Shown: positions 45,590-57,493, counted from the first letter of the stretch. The stretch is DNA of 64,000 nucleotides from Progne subis subis (GCA_022316685.1 JAKJHU010000054.1:930001-994000); one strand, 5' to 3'. Numbers and translations are program-made. The notes: generated from the letters alone by a model not told the origin.

Positions 45590-46210
45590 TCGTCCTCCTC
45601 CTCCTCCTCCTCGGGAGGAAGGCAGCGCTGGTAGCCATAGCAACCAGATCTCCTTCTCCGCTCCAAACTTCACCCAGCCGGGGCTCCGGAGGAGGAATGG
45701 GAATGCAAATGACCCGCAATCCCTGCAGCCCCTCCCGACCGATGGGATCCGCATTCCGAACCGCGGGGTGCGTGTGAGGATAACGGCGCGGACCGCCGGG
45801 ATGCTGGAAAAGCGCGCAAGGGAGAGGTGCGGGACACAAAAACGAGCTGCTGAGCCCTCTCTGCCATGCCCTGAGCCTCCAGGCGGGCTCGGGAGAACTG
45901 TTCCGGTGTCAGGAGGAGGGTAACAGCTTCAATTAGTGATTTAAGGACTTTCCACAACTGACTCGGCGCTCTCGGTGCCCCTGGGGAGCGGCTGTGCCTC
46001 GGCTGGGGGCGCTGAGCCCGTCCTGGCCGTGCCCGTGCCTCCCCTGGCACAGCAGCGCGGCGGGCAGTGGGGTGTGGGCACCCCCGAACGGGGCTGGGAC
46101 CCGGCTGTGGGGACAGCGACAGCCAAAGGGGGTGAGCGCGCAGGGCTCCACCTTCGCCTGGCCCCGCAGGGAAGTGGGAGCGCAGCAAAAGCAGCTCCGG
46201 GCCAGCACGG
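45590..46210. promoter_or_regulatory. CpG-rich block with X-box, candidate promoter
   Basis: Starts with a CTC triplet run (45590-45613), then the X-box, an octamer ATGCAAAT (45705-45712), and a CpG-dense core around 45735-45850 that includes CCGAACCGCGGGGTGCG and AACGGCGCGGACCGCCGGG. CpGs stay frequent to 46160. This is the clearest CpG-island-like block in the window. No gene can be attached on either side from sequence alone. Confidence 0.5.
45631..45644. promoter_or_regulatory. Perfect RFX X-box
   Basis: GTAGCCATAGCAAC fits the X-box consensus GTNRCC-N(0-3)-RGYAAC with a 2-nt spacer and no mismatch. RFX factors bind such sites in promoters of ciliary genes. Its position at the edge of a CpG-rich block adds weight. 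A single match can still be chance. Confidence 0.55.
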
Positions 46211-46264
46211 CCAGGACTTTTCCCTGCACTTCCCATCCCCTGTCCTGAGCAGCGCTGGGGCTTT

Positions 46265-46490
46265 CCTGCCCTGTTTTCATCCTGCTCCATCTTCACCCTG
46301 CTCCATCCTCACCCTGCTCCATCTTCACCCTGCTCCATCCTCACCCTGCTCCATCCTCACCCTGCTCCATCCTCACCCTGCTCCATCCTCACCCTGCTCC
46401 ATCCTCATCCTGCTCCATCCTCATCCTGTTCCATCCTCATCCTGCCCCGTTTTCACCCTGCTCCATCTTCACCCTGCTCCATTTTCATCC
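46265..46490. repeat. 16-bp minisatellite, ~14 copies
   Basis: Unit ACCCTGCTCCATCCTC with CATCTTC and TCATCCTG variants clustering toward the right. The 16-bp unit makes each frame cycle through all phases. Confidence 0.95.
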
Positions 46491-48359
46491 CTCACCTCTT
46501 TGGCACAAAAATCCTCAAATTCCCAGCTCTTTGTCTCCCTGAGTGCTGCTCAGACACCCCACGGGTACTTCTGACACCTTTCCCGTGCAGGGGCTGAATT
46601 GCCTTTTCCAGGGATGTTCACAGGAGCAAAGGACGGGCTCAAAGTCATGCACTGACCACCAGTGAGGGATGGAGGAATTGACCCCGGGCCCTGAATCTCA
46701 GTTTTCTCTCCCAGACAGACTGCACTGCTGGGAGATTTATCCTCTGAAACAATTCCTTTTTTTTTCTCTATTTCAAATGGCTGATCAGCCAAAACCAAAG
46801 GGGGAAAAAAAAATTGGGAACTTTAACTTCTGGATGAAAATTTGCCATTTTATTTCTATGAACCCCCTGACTCCGTTCTCCGCCGAATATCTCCAATCCA
46901 CTAAAAGCGCTTGGGCGTTGATTTTAGAAAGTTGACGGGTGTTCTTGGAAATAATCCCTTTTTAGGGAAAGCTGTTTACCCAGATAACCAGCATCCCTCT
47001 CCCTGCTGAAGCAGCAGCTGTTGTGGGAGACAGCTGAAATGCAAACAGGCTCCTGCTCCATCCATCACGCAGGCACGGGCAAGGCAGAGCTGCTCCACTT
47101 AAAGGACAACGCTCACATCAGAGGAGCTGGGCCACCAATCAATCCCCCCTGGAAGGCAGGAGAAGGTTTGAACGGGAGCAGAGGGTTCCTGGAACGATCT
47201 CCTGGTGGGACGAGGGGATAAGAGCTGAAACAGGAGAGTGCACACAGCAGTGCACGCGATGTGCCTGACTTGGACTCGAGCGAGGCGGGAAGGTCTGATT
47301 TCATATTTCTGCTTCATGCCAGAGGTCTCTGGGCAGCCAGAGCTCTTCCTAACGATCTGTGCTGGATGGAAAGAACCCCAAAGAGCTTTCTCTATTGAAT
47401 TCCCATAGTCTTCCCCATCCCATTTGCATTTCGAGGCAGCTTTCAGCTGCTGTGCGTGGGACAAGACACATTTCTGCTCAATACCCGTCCAATCCTGCCT
47501 GCTGTGGAAGCAGGCTGGTGGCACGGATTGCTGTTGATGCAGATGGAGCTGCCTGAGAATCCAGAGTTTCCTGGCCCAGGGAAATCTTTCAGGGAAATAA
47601 CAGCAGCTCTGCCGGAGCCGACACCTGGCAGGGCGAGTGCGATGCTCCCGATTACTGGAAAACAAACTGACAAAAATCTTGGGGGGGTGGCGCGGGGTTT
47701 GAGTCTTTTCCCTTTCAAAAACCTTCAATTTTTGTGACCATTCCAAAGAAAACTGATCACGAGTAGCAAGAAAGATTTTTTTCTTTCAAAGCATTTTATT
47801 CCAACAATTGCAGTCAGGCTATTAAAACTCTTCCATTTTTAATTTTTTTTTTTTTTTTTTTAAAGCAGAAATTGATTTACATTTTAAAACATCTGAAAAA
47901 GTCAGTTTTAATTTGGGGGGAAAAAAAACAATAAAATAATCCAAATCCCGTTTGGAAATGTCAGAGTGGCTGAAGAGGGAGGGCTGTGCCAGATGATGCT
48001 GAGATGGCTAAAGCCTCTTTCAGTTTAGTCTTTGCTAAACAGATCAGCTGTGAGTTGGTGTCTGACACAATTAAACCTGAGGAGGAGCAGGCTGGGAAGG
48101 GACAGAGGAGTTTGGAGCACACTCGGGCGCTTTCCAGCTCCATCCCCAGGCACGTGGAGAGCCGCTGAGCACAGTTTTGGAGCCAACACTGCGAGATTTG
48201 AAAAGACGACTGTGCAAAAAAAAAAAAAAAAAAACCAAACCCAAAAAACCGTGGGAGAGGACAGAGGCAACACCTGCCTTCGGGAGAGGGGAGGGAGGAG
48301 GAGGAGTTTGCCTCAAACAAGGCGAGCACCTGGAAGAACAGAGGCAGATCAGGCGCAGC
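46491..48359. other. Unique sequence, no gene recognised
   Basis: Contains a 12-bp palindrome GGCTGATCAGCC near 46779, AT-rich sequence at 46800-46940 and 47775-47950, and an A run at 48216-48234. A 215-codon frame on - (47099-47746) has no recognisable domain. Confidence 0.5.
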
Positions 48360-48700
48360 CAACGTGAATTTGTAAAGACCAAATTGGGTCAAACCAATCT
48401 AATTTCCTCCAGCGACAGGGTGGCGGGGACAGCGCTGGGCGAGGACGCAGGAGCATGTCATCTGTCTTTACTTCAGGGAGGCTCTCCAAGCTGTCCCCCC
48501 ATGACATTCTCCTCAGCACGCCGGGAAACAGCTTTATCTGGCAATTTGGCTGGACCTCGAGAGGAATTATCAATGGCTCCCTGTCAGAAAGGAGGGATGT
48601 GTCCAACAGGAGTCTCTCTTTGTCTGCTGCGATTCAATATTCCAATTAACCTCCCCGGTGATGGAAGAGAGGGGACGTTGATCAGATCTACAGAGGGCTC
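48360..48700 (+). mobile_element. CR1 LINE reverse-transcriptase remnant
   Basis: Order of blocks matches the CR1 ORF2 reverse-transcriptase region: AATTGGGTCAAACCAATCTA, CCCCATGACATTCTCCTC, GGAATTATCAATGGCTCCCT, then TTCAATATTCCAATTAAC, GGTGATGGAAGAGAGGGG and TTGATCAGATCTACAG. These correspond to the parts encoding the template-binding and pre-catalytic segments. Deletions and frame changes are numerous, so it is a dead 5'-truncated copy. It stops before the expected 3' end. Confidence 0.75.
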
Positions 48701-49239
48701 ACCCCAGGAGAGGCCAGTGGCACTTGGGAGGACACAAAACCAAATTCCGAGCCGAGAGCCAAGTGGTGGGAAAGAGGAGAAAGGGCCTGAGATCTCCTAC
48801 AAAGCTGGTGAGATTGAGGCAGGGCCAGAGCACGGCTCAACACAAACACCAGATGGGACACAACGAGCTGGGAAAAAGATCCAGGGCTGGATTTGATGAG
48901 GAGTGGAACAGACTGTGGCAATAAAAGGCAAAGGGTTGGCTGCAGCGTTGTGTCCAAAACGGCTCAGGAAGAGCCTGCTCCGCTCAGGGAGTGAAACACA
49001 GGAACCCTCTGGGGCTCTGTGTCCTCATTTCTGCTCAAGGGGTTGTGTCCAGCAAAGGCAACTTTGGCCACCACTGGGGTTGATTTAAATACCTGGCTGC
49101 TTCCACCAGGAAGTTCCCAATTCCCTTTTTCCTCTCTGCAGAGCAGGATTTCCATTCCAATGTGGGAACTGGCAGTGGTCAGAAAATAGATTTTTAGGCT
49201 CCAGGCAGCGGCTTGAAGCCTAGTGGGAAAAGCCAAGTA
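48701..49239. other. Unassigned sequence, possibly old retroposon
   Basis: Continues from the CR1 remnant without clear CR1 matches that I can recognise. No gene seen. Confidence 0.4.
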
Positions 49240-49521
49240 CAAAACTCTCTCACTTGGGCCTGGGAAATCATAAGGAGGAACCCAAACAATCCCTGCAGTT
49301 ATCTTCTTCCTGACACAGGTGTTTGTCCAATTTGTTTACTGGTAAAGATGTTTACTGGTAAAGATATTTACTGAGAGATGTTGGCCTAAAGCAACCAATA
49401 ACATTCATTGTACCGAAATATCATATTAAAGACCTTGTCCTTCAATGAGCTTTTGCTATGATGCCCTCTGAAGAAACTGGAGTTCTGCGTGTCGTTATTT
49501 GAGCTGTCCTGAATTGTAACA
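49240..49521 (+). mobile_element. LTR-like 3' remnant
   Basis: Shows LTR-type sequence: CTTCCTGACACAGGTG, a duplicated TTTACTGGTAAAGATG, CAACCAATAACATTC, an ATTAAAGACC polyadenylation-like signal at 49426, a GTGTCGTTATTTGAGC block and a final TGTAACA. No matching 5' end or target duplication was found, so it may be a truncated LTR. Family assignment is from overall look only. Confidence 0.42.
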
Positions 49522-50984
49522 ATATTCCAACACTGCCTTCCTGGCTCTTTTGATCTTTCCTGTGGAGCCAGGGATTAATATCCCTTCAACAGCATTTTCA
49601 GAAAAATCAGCAGATTGCATTTGCAAATCACCGGAGGCTCCGGAGCGACCTTTTCCTTCAGGGAGACGTGGAGTGATGGGAGCAGTCCTGCGGGCTGAGA
49701 CCAGGGAGCTGCCAGGAGAAAGGAGATCCATGGGCTCCCAGCTCCTGGTGACTGCTCCAATCCCTCAGCAGCTCTGCTGGAAACGTGTGCCGAGCGCGAA
49801 CCCAAAAAAAAAAACCAACCAAAAAAAGGGCCGTTGCTAATAGATTGCGCTGCTTGTTGCTGCTCCGCCAAGAATGTCCTGCTAATTTTTTGTTTTCAGC
49901 AAATTTTCCACTTGAAACGCGAGAGCGGGAAGGGAGCCGTGAGCTGCATCCGCGAGGAGGGGCAGAGAAGCTGCTGGCATCGCCAGCTGTGATTCCCACC
50001 CAGATCCTCACCCCTGCCAGCCGTGGGGAGGCGAGGACGGGGCTGGGATCATCGGAGCGCCGTCGAGGGAAGGAGGACTTGTTCCTCACGGCCTCGAAAA
50101 GATCAAAACCCAGCAGAGAAACAGCAAAATAAGAGCGACACGGTGGAGGCCTTGGAAATAAGGAATGATGCTGCCAGTCTTGGGAGGCAGGAGCTCCTTT
50201 GGAGAAAGGGAAGAGGGATGATACCAGAGCAGGAGCTGCCATTCTTGCTGGGCTGGTGGCTGAGCCTCAAGGTCACGCTGACAAAAGGCAATTTGTTTCC
50301 TGTGGAAGCCGAACTTTTTGTTTCGCCTTTCTGCAGTCGTATTTCACACAAAGCCTCCGTCCTTGTGTGGTCAGCCCCGGGGGAGGACCCGGCCAGCAGA
50401 GCCTCATCAGAGTGTGCCACCACTCAGCAGCGCCCAGCCAGGAGATTGAAAGGCTTTTGTGGAGAAATCCTTTAAATCCCTCCTGTAGGGCAGGAACAAG
50501 ACAGGCAGATGGGGACCTGGGAAGTGTTTGGACACTGGGAAGGAATGCAGATCCCGAGGGCTGCGCGAGCTTTGCTGTACAACTCTTGGTGGGTTGTTGG
50601 CAGAATCCCTGAATCCTGCCATTGTCTTTGTCTGAATTATTTAGGGGACAGCAGCAGGGGCAGCTCCCAGCCCCTGTGTTTTTAGGGAAGGTTCCTACTG
50701 GATCCAGCTTGGCCCCTGGAGCACCTCAGCACACCCAGACACCCCAGCCAGCCCAGGAGCACAGCAGGGAGGAGTGTCTGGGGGGCATGGGGACCCCGGG
50801 GTTGGCTGGTGGCACAAAAGGAACCCAGCAAGGTCATGAGAGCAAAACACCCACGGGGGACCTGAAATGCAGAGGTGTCAGGGCTGGGTCTGCAGGGTGG
50901 GGGGCTGCTCATGGGAATCCCCCTGGGAATTGCCAAAAAGGACCCGGGCCCAAAGCTGGGCAGTCAGGGGAGCTGGGTGGGTGT
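49522..50984. other. Unique sequence, no gene recognised
   Basis: Open frames on both strands (49658-50242 on -, 50023-50475 on +) overlap antisense and carry no recognisable domain. Confidence 0.55.
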
Positions 50985-51930
50985 GAACGGGGATCTGAGT
51001 GTGCACGGGGGGCTGGGTGTGAACAGGATCTGGGTGAGTGTGAACAGGATCTGAGCATGCACGGGGATGAGCATGCACGGGGATCTGTGTGTGCACAGGG
51101 ATGAGTGTGCACAGGATCTGTGTGTGCACAGGAATGAATGTGCTCAGGATTTGTGTGTGCACAGGATCTGTGTGTGCACAGGATTTGTGTGTGCTCAGGA
51201 TCTGTGTGTGCTCAGGATTTGTGTGTGCACAGGATCTGTGTGTGCACAGGATTTGTGTGTGCACAGGATCTGTGTGTGCTCAGGATTTGTGTATGCACAG
51301 GATTTGTGTGTGCACAGGATTTGTGTGTGCACAGGATCTGTGTGTGCTCAGGATTTGTGTGTGCACAGGATTTGTGTGTGCACAGGATTTGTGTGTGCAC
51401 AGGATCTGTGTGTGCTCAGGATTTGTGTGTGCACAGGATTTGTGTGTGCACAGGAATGAATGTGCTCAGGATTTCTGTGTGCACAGGATTTGTGTGTGCA
51501 CAGGGATGAATGTGCTCAGGATTTCTGTGTGCACAGGATTTGTGTGTGCACAGGGATGAATGTGCTCAGGATTTGTGTGTGCACAGGATCTCTGTGTGCT
51601 CAGGATCTCTGTGTGCACCGGAATGAGTGTGCTCAGGATTTGTGTGTGCACAGGAATGAGTGTGCTCAGGATTTGTGTGTGCACAGGGATGAATGTGCTC
51701 AGGATTTGTGTGTGCACAGGATTTGTGTGTGCACAGGGATGAATGTGCTCAGGATTTGTGTGCGCACAGGATCTCTGTGTGCTCAGGATCTCTGTGTGCA
51801 CCGGAATGAGTGTGCTCAGGATTTGTGTGTGCACAGGAATGAGTGTGCTCAGGATTTGTGTGTGCACAGGGATGAATGTGCACAGGATGTGAGTGTGCAC
51901 AGGATCTGTGTGTGCACAGGGATGAGTGCG
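50985..51930. repeat. 16-bp minisatellite, ~58 copies
   Basis: Unit TTGTGTGTGCACAGGA with CTCAGGA, ATCTG and GGATGAA variants. The left end is diverged, the centre (51120-51440) most homogeneous, and at the right a longer pattern containing GGAATGAATGTG or GGGATGAATGTG recurs, suggesting a higher-order unit. A 16-bp unit without stops gives 130-215-codon open frames on both strands; their Cys/Val/His-rich products are artefacts. Confidence 0.97.
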
Positions 51931-54900
51931 TGCTCTCTCTGGCGCTGCTGGATCAGGAGCAGCTCGAGGCAGAGCTCCCGGGTGTTCAAACATGCAAACA
52001 CACAACCCCTCTCCACAATCAGCACGGATGGAAATATTGATGGCTGCATTAAAAGTAAATATATTTTTAATTAAATAATTTTCCCCTTCTCCATTCAAGG
52101 GGCGTGAAAGCACTCACAGAATTAAAACCGCTGCTTCAATTTCTCTCTCTCTCCTCTCTGACACATGCCAGGACTAAGATTTCTCCCTCTCCCTTCCTTG
52201 CCTTCCCACCATCCCTCCCCATCCAGCTTTCGGCTCTTTAACCCCTTCTTGGCAGCCCAGAAAACACCAAGGCTGGAGCAGAGCAGCTGATTTCCTTCCC
52301 TTCTCTCTCCCCCTTCCCCTCAGCCCCAGCCCTGAAGGGCTCATTAATCAGCAGGCAATTAATTCCCCATCACGGGGGCAAATAACAGACACAGCCGTTC
52401 AATAGCTGCCTTTTGCCACGCTCCAGCGTTTCTCTGATTCCTGCAAACCGAAATAAAAAGGAGGCAGAGCAAGAGGAACAGTAAATGATTAAACGCTTCA
52501 TTAACACCCCGCGGAGGCGGGGAGCCCTCGGCTGATCTATCTCTGGCGCCAAAGAGGCAAAAGGAGTTCAGAGGTGGGGAGATTTTGGGGTGCAAATGAG
52601 GGCCCCACCCCGTCCAGGAAGGTCTAGCGAATATGAATTACAAAATGGGATGGTTTTGCCCTAAAATGGGGTGAAAAATCGACTTTGTTTCTTCTCCTCC
52701 CCTTGGCTTTAGGACAGGACCCTGCTCACTCTGTCTCCATCTCGCCCTAGAATGGATGTCCCCCATTCCTCCTCCCACCAACAACCCACTACCCTGAAAA
52801 TACAATTAATGAACGTTTTTCTGACGTGGACAATAAAAACCCCACCAAAAACAAATGCGGAAAAGAAACGTTTGCTCCTTCAAATTGTGTTGGTGAGGAG
52901 TCAAGAGATGAGGGAGAGTTTTGATACACAAAACAATAGGTTTGCTCAACCCTGGTGCCCCAATTAATTAGTGGGTGATTGCTGCCCATAGAAAAATTAA
53001 GAGTAAACTATTATATTAGTTATTTAATCAGTGAACTTACCAAAAAAAAAACCAACAAAAAAACCCCAGGCCCATGATTCAAATGCTCCGTTGGTATCAT
53101 TAATCATAGTTTGGAGCAGAAAATAATTTTATATTATTAAAGCAATTACCACAGAATCACTGAGGGTAGCAAAAATTCATTAATCTTTATTCATTACTCA
53201 ATCAGATCGCATTATTTTAGCCCGTTCCATCTCTCCTGCCTGCTCACAGGGATGCCAAAAAGAAAGGGGAGAAGTTACAAAAGGAACTTTTTATGATAGT
53301 GAAGTGTCAGGCTTGGCAGAAATTAGTTTTAAATATAATTAATGTAAAGGCATTGGAGGGACAGCACAAACCTCGTCCTCTCGGAAGCATTAATTGCCGT
53401 TTTTCTCCACCTCAGGTTGCCATTCCCAAGGGATCAGCGCTCACAACTTGGAGCAGGGGGTTGGTTTTTTTTTTTCTGCCCTTCTCTTTAGGCTTTAAAT
53501 GGATTTTGTGTTCGGGGAGAAGAAAAAGTGCGAGAGCAAAGCTGGTGCTCCCCGTCACACCTGGGCCTCCACCAGGATGGAAACCTCAGGGTTTGGGGGT
53601 CCCCCAGCCAGAACTGGAGCTTCCCCCAAGAAGAAATCAAAGCTGTGGAGGCAGCTGAGCTCTGCCAATCTGGGTCAGGCTCTTATCTGCTGGCAAGCAA
53701 AAAGAAATTGGCCTGGCTTTTCTTATTTTATCTTCTGAGATGAGTGAAAATGCAGCGCTCATTATGATCGTTATTTGACTTTAATAGCTGAAGAGGTTAC
53801 CGAAGATCTTTTGATTCGATAGCCAGGAATTTATCTTGATGGTTTTGTTTTTTTTTTCCTCCCATGGGGGGGGGGGGGAAAAAAATGGAAATAAAAGAGG
53901 ACGAAAAAGCAAGTTTCTCCCTAGAGAAGGCTCCTGTAGTACCTCATTTACAAATGGGGAGGCTGAGCCCCTGCGTGTGAACAGGTTTTCCACGAGTCTC
54001 TTTTCCCCAGGGAAACACAAATTTGCCTTCAAAAGCATCCCTGCAAAGCAGGCCAGGCCTGGGGAAGCTGCTTTGCTGGGCGAAGCCTCAGCGCTCTTGA
54101 GGGGCCGTGTGAGGGATCCCGGTGTGCAGCCTGGGTTTTCAGTTTAGCCCTTCCTTGGGGTGCTCTGGGCTCAGGCTGTCCCTGAGATGAGGGACAATTA
54201 AATGTCCCCCGGAGCCAGGGGTTTCGTGGCTGGCTGGATTTGGGGCACCGGCTGAGCCCCAGGATGGTGCTGGGGCTCCTTTTCCTGCCTTGGAGCTGCT
54301 CCTCGTGCCAGGTGGGCACTGTGCAGGACAGGGGGACATCTCTATCCAACCCCTCTTCCGAATCTTTGTGCCATAATTCTCCATAATTCTCCTTTTACCA
54401 TTATATATATATATTTTGTTTGTTTGTTTTTTCCTCCTCATAAATTGCAGCTCCTTCTTCCTTGCAAGGTTACACCGGGGTTGTGGAAGGGGTGAGAGAG
54501 ATTTGTCTTCACAGACAACCTGTGGGTCTGCTGGTAAATAAAGCTGGATACTGAGAGATGAAAGAAACAATGGGAAGAACCATAAACTCCACAGGAATTC
54601 CACCGAGTGACACAAGGAAAAGAGAAAGGAGGGGGTTATATATTGGAAGGGGGTGGTAGGAATTCGGGGGTTTGGGGAAGCCTGTATCTCTCAAGTACCT
54701 CAGGAAATGTGGCTGGGAAACGAGGATAAAAAGGAGGCTGCGTCCTCCCAAAATCTGAGAGACCCCATGGGAAATACCCCGTGGCCTCTCCCTTTATTCG
54801 AATAAAGTCACAGCACTCCTGTGTCTCCTTTTCGGACACAAAAATCTGCCGTGTGTGGATTGATTTTCCTGACGGCTGCATCTCTGCGGTACAAAACCGG

Positions 54901-55374
54901 AGCAAGAGATTTTTCTGATCCCGGCTTCTCCCTTCTCCCCATTCCTGCTCTCACGCAGCAGCGCCAAGAAAACCCAAGAAAACCCAGCCGAGCTCTCCCC
55001 TGGGATCTGCTGGCGGGGTCGGCACAAATTCCCATCTCCGCAAACGCCTTCACTGGGATTTGAGGAGGCAGGAGCAGCGGCTCCGCTGAACGCAAGCGGC
55101 AGCCCAGGAACTAATGGGAAGAAAAAAAAAAGAAAAGAGCAACATTGTTTTCCTTTGGAGCGTGTAACAGGTTGTCATGGGGAAGGCGTGTGGGCTTCCC
55201 CGCGAAGGGAGCAGCGCTGCCGACCCTTGGAGAGCGTTTGCTGGGAGCCAGCTGCTGCTCCCAGCACGTCCCCGCGCTCTGGGGATGCACAGCGCTGCTC
55301 AGCGCCATCCCCCATCCTGCTGCAAACCCCATCCCCGCGCCTCGAACCCCACATTCCATCCTATAGTGGAATAT
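51931..55374. other. Unique AT-rich sequence, no gene recognised
   Basis: Contains pyrimidine-rich stretches near 52140-52200 and 52290-52325, A/C runs at 53040-53070, a run of 11 or more G (53866-53878), and a (TA)n patch near 54402. AT-rich block 52985-53400 is listed separately; a second one lies at 53725-53835. Confidence 0.55.
52985..53400. other. Candidate conserved non-coding element
   Basis: AT-rich with GTATCATTAATCATAG, TATTATTAAAGCAATTACC, AAATTCATTAATC and AAATATAATTAATG, and with no repeats apart from one A/C run. Among the best enhancer-like blocks in the window by composition. Confidence 0.35.
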
Positions 55375-55545
55375 ACCACTGCAAGGGGGAATGGCTTCAA
55401 ATGAAACGGGAAAATCGGGACTAGGTCGTTGTCCGGAGAGGTGGTGGATTCTCCATCCCTGAAAATATCCAAGGCCACGGTGGATGGGGCTCTAGCAAAC
55501 TGGTCTTGGTGGAGATGTCCCTGCTGAGCACCTTGAAAGGTCCCT
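55375..55545 (+). mobile_element. CR1 LINE 3'-region fragment
   Basis: CAAGGGGGAATGGCTTCAAA, then GTTGTCCGGAGAGGTGGTGG, ATTCTCCATCCCTGAAAAT, GAGATGTCCCTGCTGAG and CACCTTGAAAGGTCCCTTCC follow CR1 3' order. An internal deletion lies near 55415. Confidence 0.85.
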
Positions 55546-56299
55546 TCCTGCCCCAACTGCTCTGTGCTTCTCTGGTGCTCAAGAGCTTGGCATTGCGCAA
55601 AAGTCACGGAGCCCCTGGGAAGATGTCTAAAAAGCAGCTGGAATTATCCCCAAATCGAACCCATCACACAATTCCCAAACCCACCCGAGCTGCAGCACCA
55701 CGGCCACAGAGTTACAGCGCCTGTAGCTGTACCTGGATAAACACAGGATCAGCAGCTCCTGCTTCCATCCCGGTTCTTGGCAGTGATCCATCCAATAATT
55801 TCAGGGATTCAACTGCTTATTCCTTCATTTTCTGGAAAAAGTGCAAGAGATAAAGATTGACACCCGGCCTCCCATCCAGAACTTGGAGATACCGAGGTGG
55901 GATGGGAGCTTTAGAGCTGGGACCATAGCAATTAACCCCAGCAATTAGCAGCGAGTGACAACTGAGTGCAGGCAAACCACCGTGCCCAGCAATCCCAAAA
56001 CCATCTGGGGGAGGAGGACATGGAACTGTCCTGTCCAGGAAAACCACCCCATCCCCAGTGCTGCCTGCGGGTCTCCAGAAAAGCAGAAATTCCCCAAATC
56101 CTGGCTCAGCAGCGGAGCCATCCCAAGGACAGGGCCACCTCCGGAGGGGACAGGGATCGTGCCAAGCCTGGGGCTGGATGTTCCCGGCACGGGGCTGGGC
56201 TGCCTTTGCAGGCTCAGGCGGGAGGTCTGCCTGCAATCACGTCTCCCACCCCTTTTTCGCAGGCTGCCGTGTCTGTGCTGTGTGCTGGAAGCGGCTTAA

Positions 56300-56510
56300 A
56301 GAGCTTTTGATAGCATTGCTGGGAGAAAATGAACCTGTTAATACTGCTATTTGCTGCGCAAAGGATTCACGCCCAGAACGCTTTTCTGGCGGCAATGATC
56401 ATTTTTAGCCGTGGGAATGAATTAGCCCTTCCACCGCAAAGCTATTTGCATAGCAGAGAGGTCACGGAGGAGCAGCAAAGTGATTATTTTGGGGGTAAGG
56501 CCCTGCCTTA
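56300..56510. other. Candidate conserved non-coding element
   Basis: Contains GAGCTTTTGATAGCATTG, CCTGTTAATACTGC, GGCAATGATCATTTTTAG, GAATGAATTAGCC and CTATTTGCATAGC, an octamer/homeodomain-like mix. The short + frame here (56329-56511) is probably incidental. Confidence 0.3.
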
Positions 56511-56974
56511 GCCTCGAGGAGATGCGGGTTTAATTCTCATTTTTAACTCTCCGTTGCCAGCCGCCTCCTGCACCCTCGGGATCCGTTTGTGCCAGGGCGC
56601 AGATAACCTGCTGCTCCCAGCCTGCTAATGGCAGCTCGGGGTTTGTTCTGGCGGCACCGGGTCGTTCAGTCACCCCGAAACTACCGGGTTTGCTCACAGC
56701 AACTGAGCCGAAAATCGAGGGAGAACCGTGCAGCTAAACCAGGCTCCTGATCCCAGGCCAGTCCCGAGCCCAGCCCTGCTCCCAGGAAGGGTCTGCGTCC
56801 CGGGCTAGGGGTTAATTGCAGGCAAAACTTTCAGTAGCAAAGAGGCCAAGATGATAATTATCCCTCTGGGGCTGCTTCTGAGCGTGCCGAGCAGCGCTTT
56901 GCTCGGCAGGGCACTGGGAGAGGGGCTGGTTTGGGCTGCAGGGATGGGATCTGCCTGAAAAAGGGGTTTACTGT

Positions 56975-57121
56975 GTTTTGGATCCATGAATGGTCGCAAA
57001 GATTTGTATCCAACCCTTCCAAACCCAGGCTATGCCTAAGAAAGGATTTTTTTTGTGCGTGTTTTGGATCCATTAATGGTCACAAAGATTCGTATCCAGC
57101 CCTTCCAAAGCCAGGCTGGGC
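56975..57121. repeat. 86-bp direct duplication
   Basis: GTTTTGGATCCATGAATGG at 56975 recurs as GTTTTGGATCCATTAATGG at 57061, and similarity continues for about 60 bp through GCAAAGATTTGTATCCAACC and CCTTCCAAACCCAGGCT. Two copies only; about 10% divergence. Confidence 0.92.
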
Positions 57122-57493
57122 TCTCGTGGCTTCTCCAAGGCAAGGAGACCTTTCTAAGGAGAGAGTTGGCATCTGTTCCCAATGGGACAGGAGACCAGGA
57201 CAGATATTCCCAAACCCTGACCTTCTATCCAAAGCCAGCTCCTCCAGGCTGGCCACGATGCAATGCAGGGCTCCCCTAACCCGTTTTCCCCACGGAGCGG
57301 TGATCAAACTCCTCTCGCTCACACCGTTTATTCCCTTCCCCACCTTCCCGTGTTCCCGATTATCTCCAGGAGATTGATCAACCCAGCACTGTGCTCTGGT
57401 TACAGGTCACTTCCCACCGCAGCGAGGAGAGCAGGGATCGATAGCCAGAAATGGTGGGTGGGAATCAAATTCCCTGAGCAGAGCTGCCAGGCA

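Noticed and set aside
46265..46490. Leu/His/Pro-rich coding exon
   Set aside because: 16-bp minisatellite reading through all phases.
47099..47746. 215-codon frame on the - strand
   Set aside because: No family recognised and no splice or promoter context; treated as chance.
50985..51930. CRISPR-like array
   Set aside because: The repeat is continuous with no spacers and lies in a vertebrate genome; it is a minisatellite.
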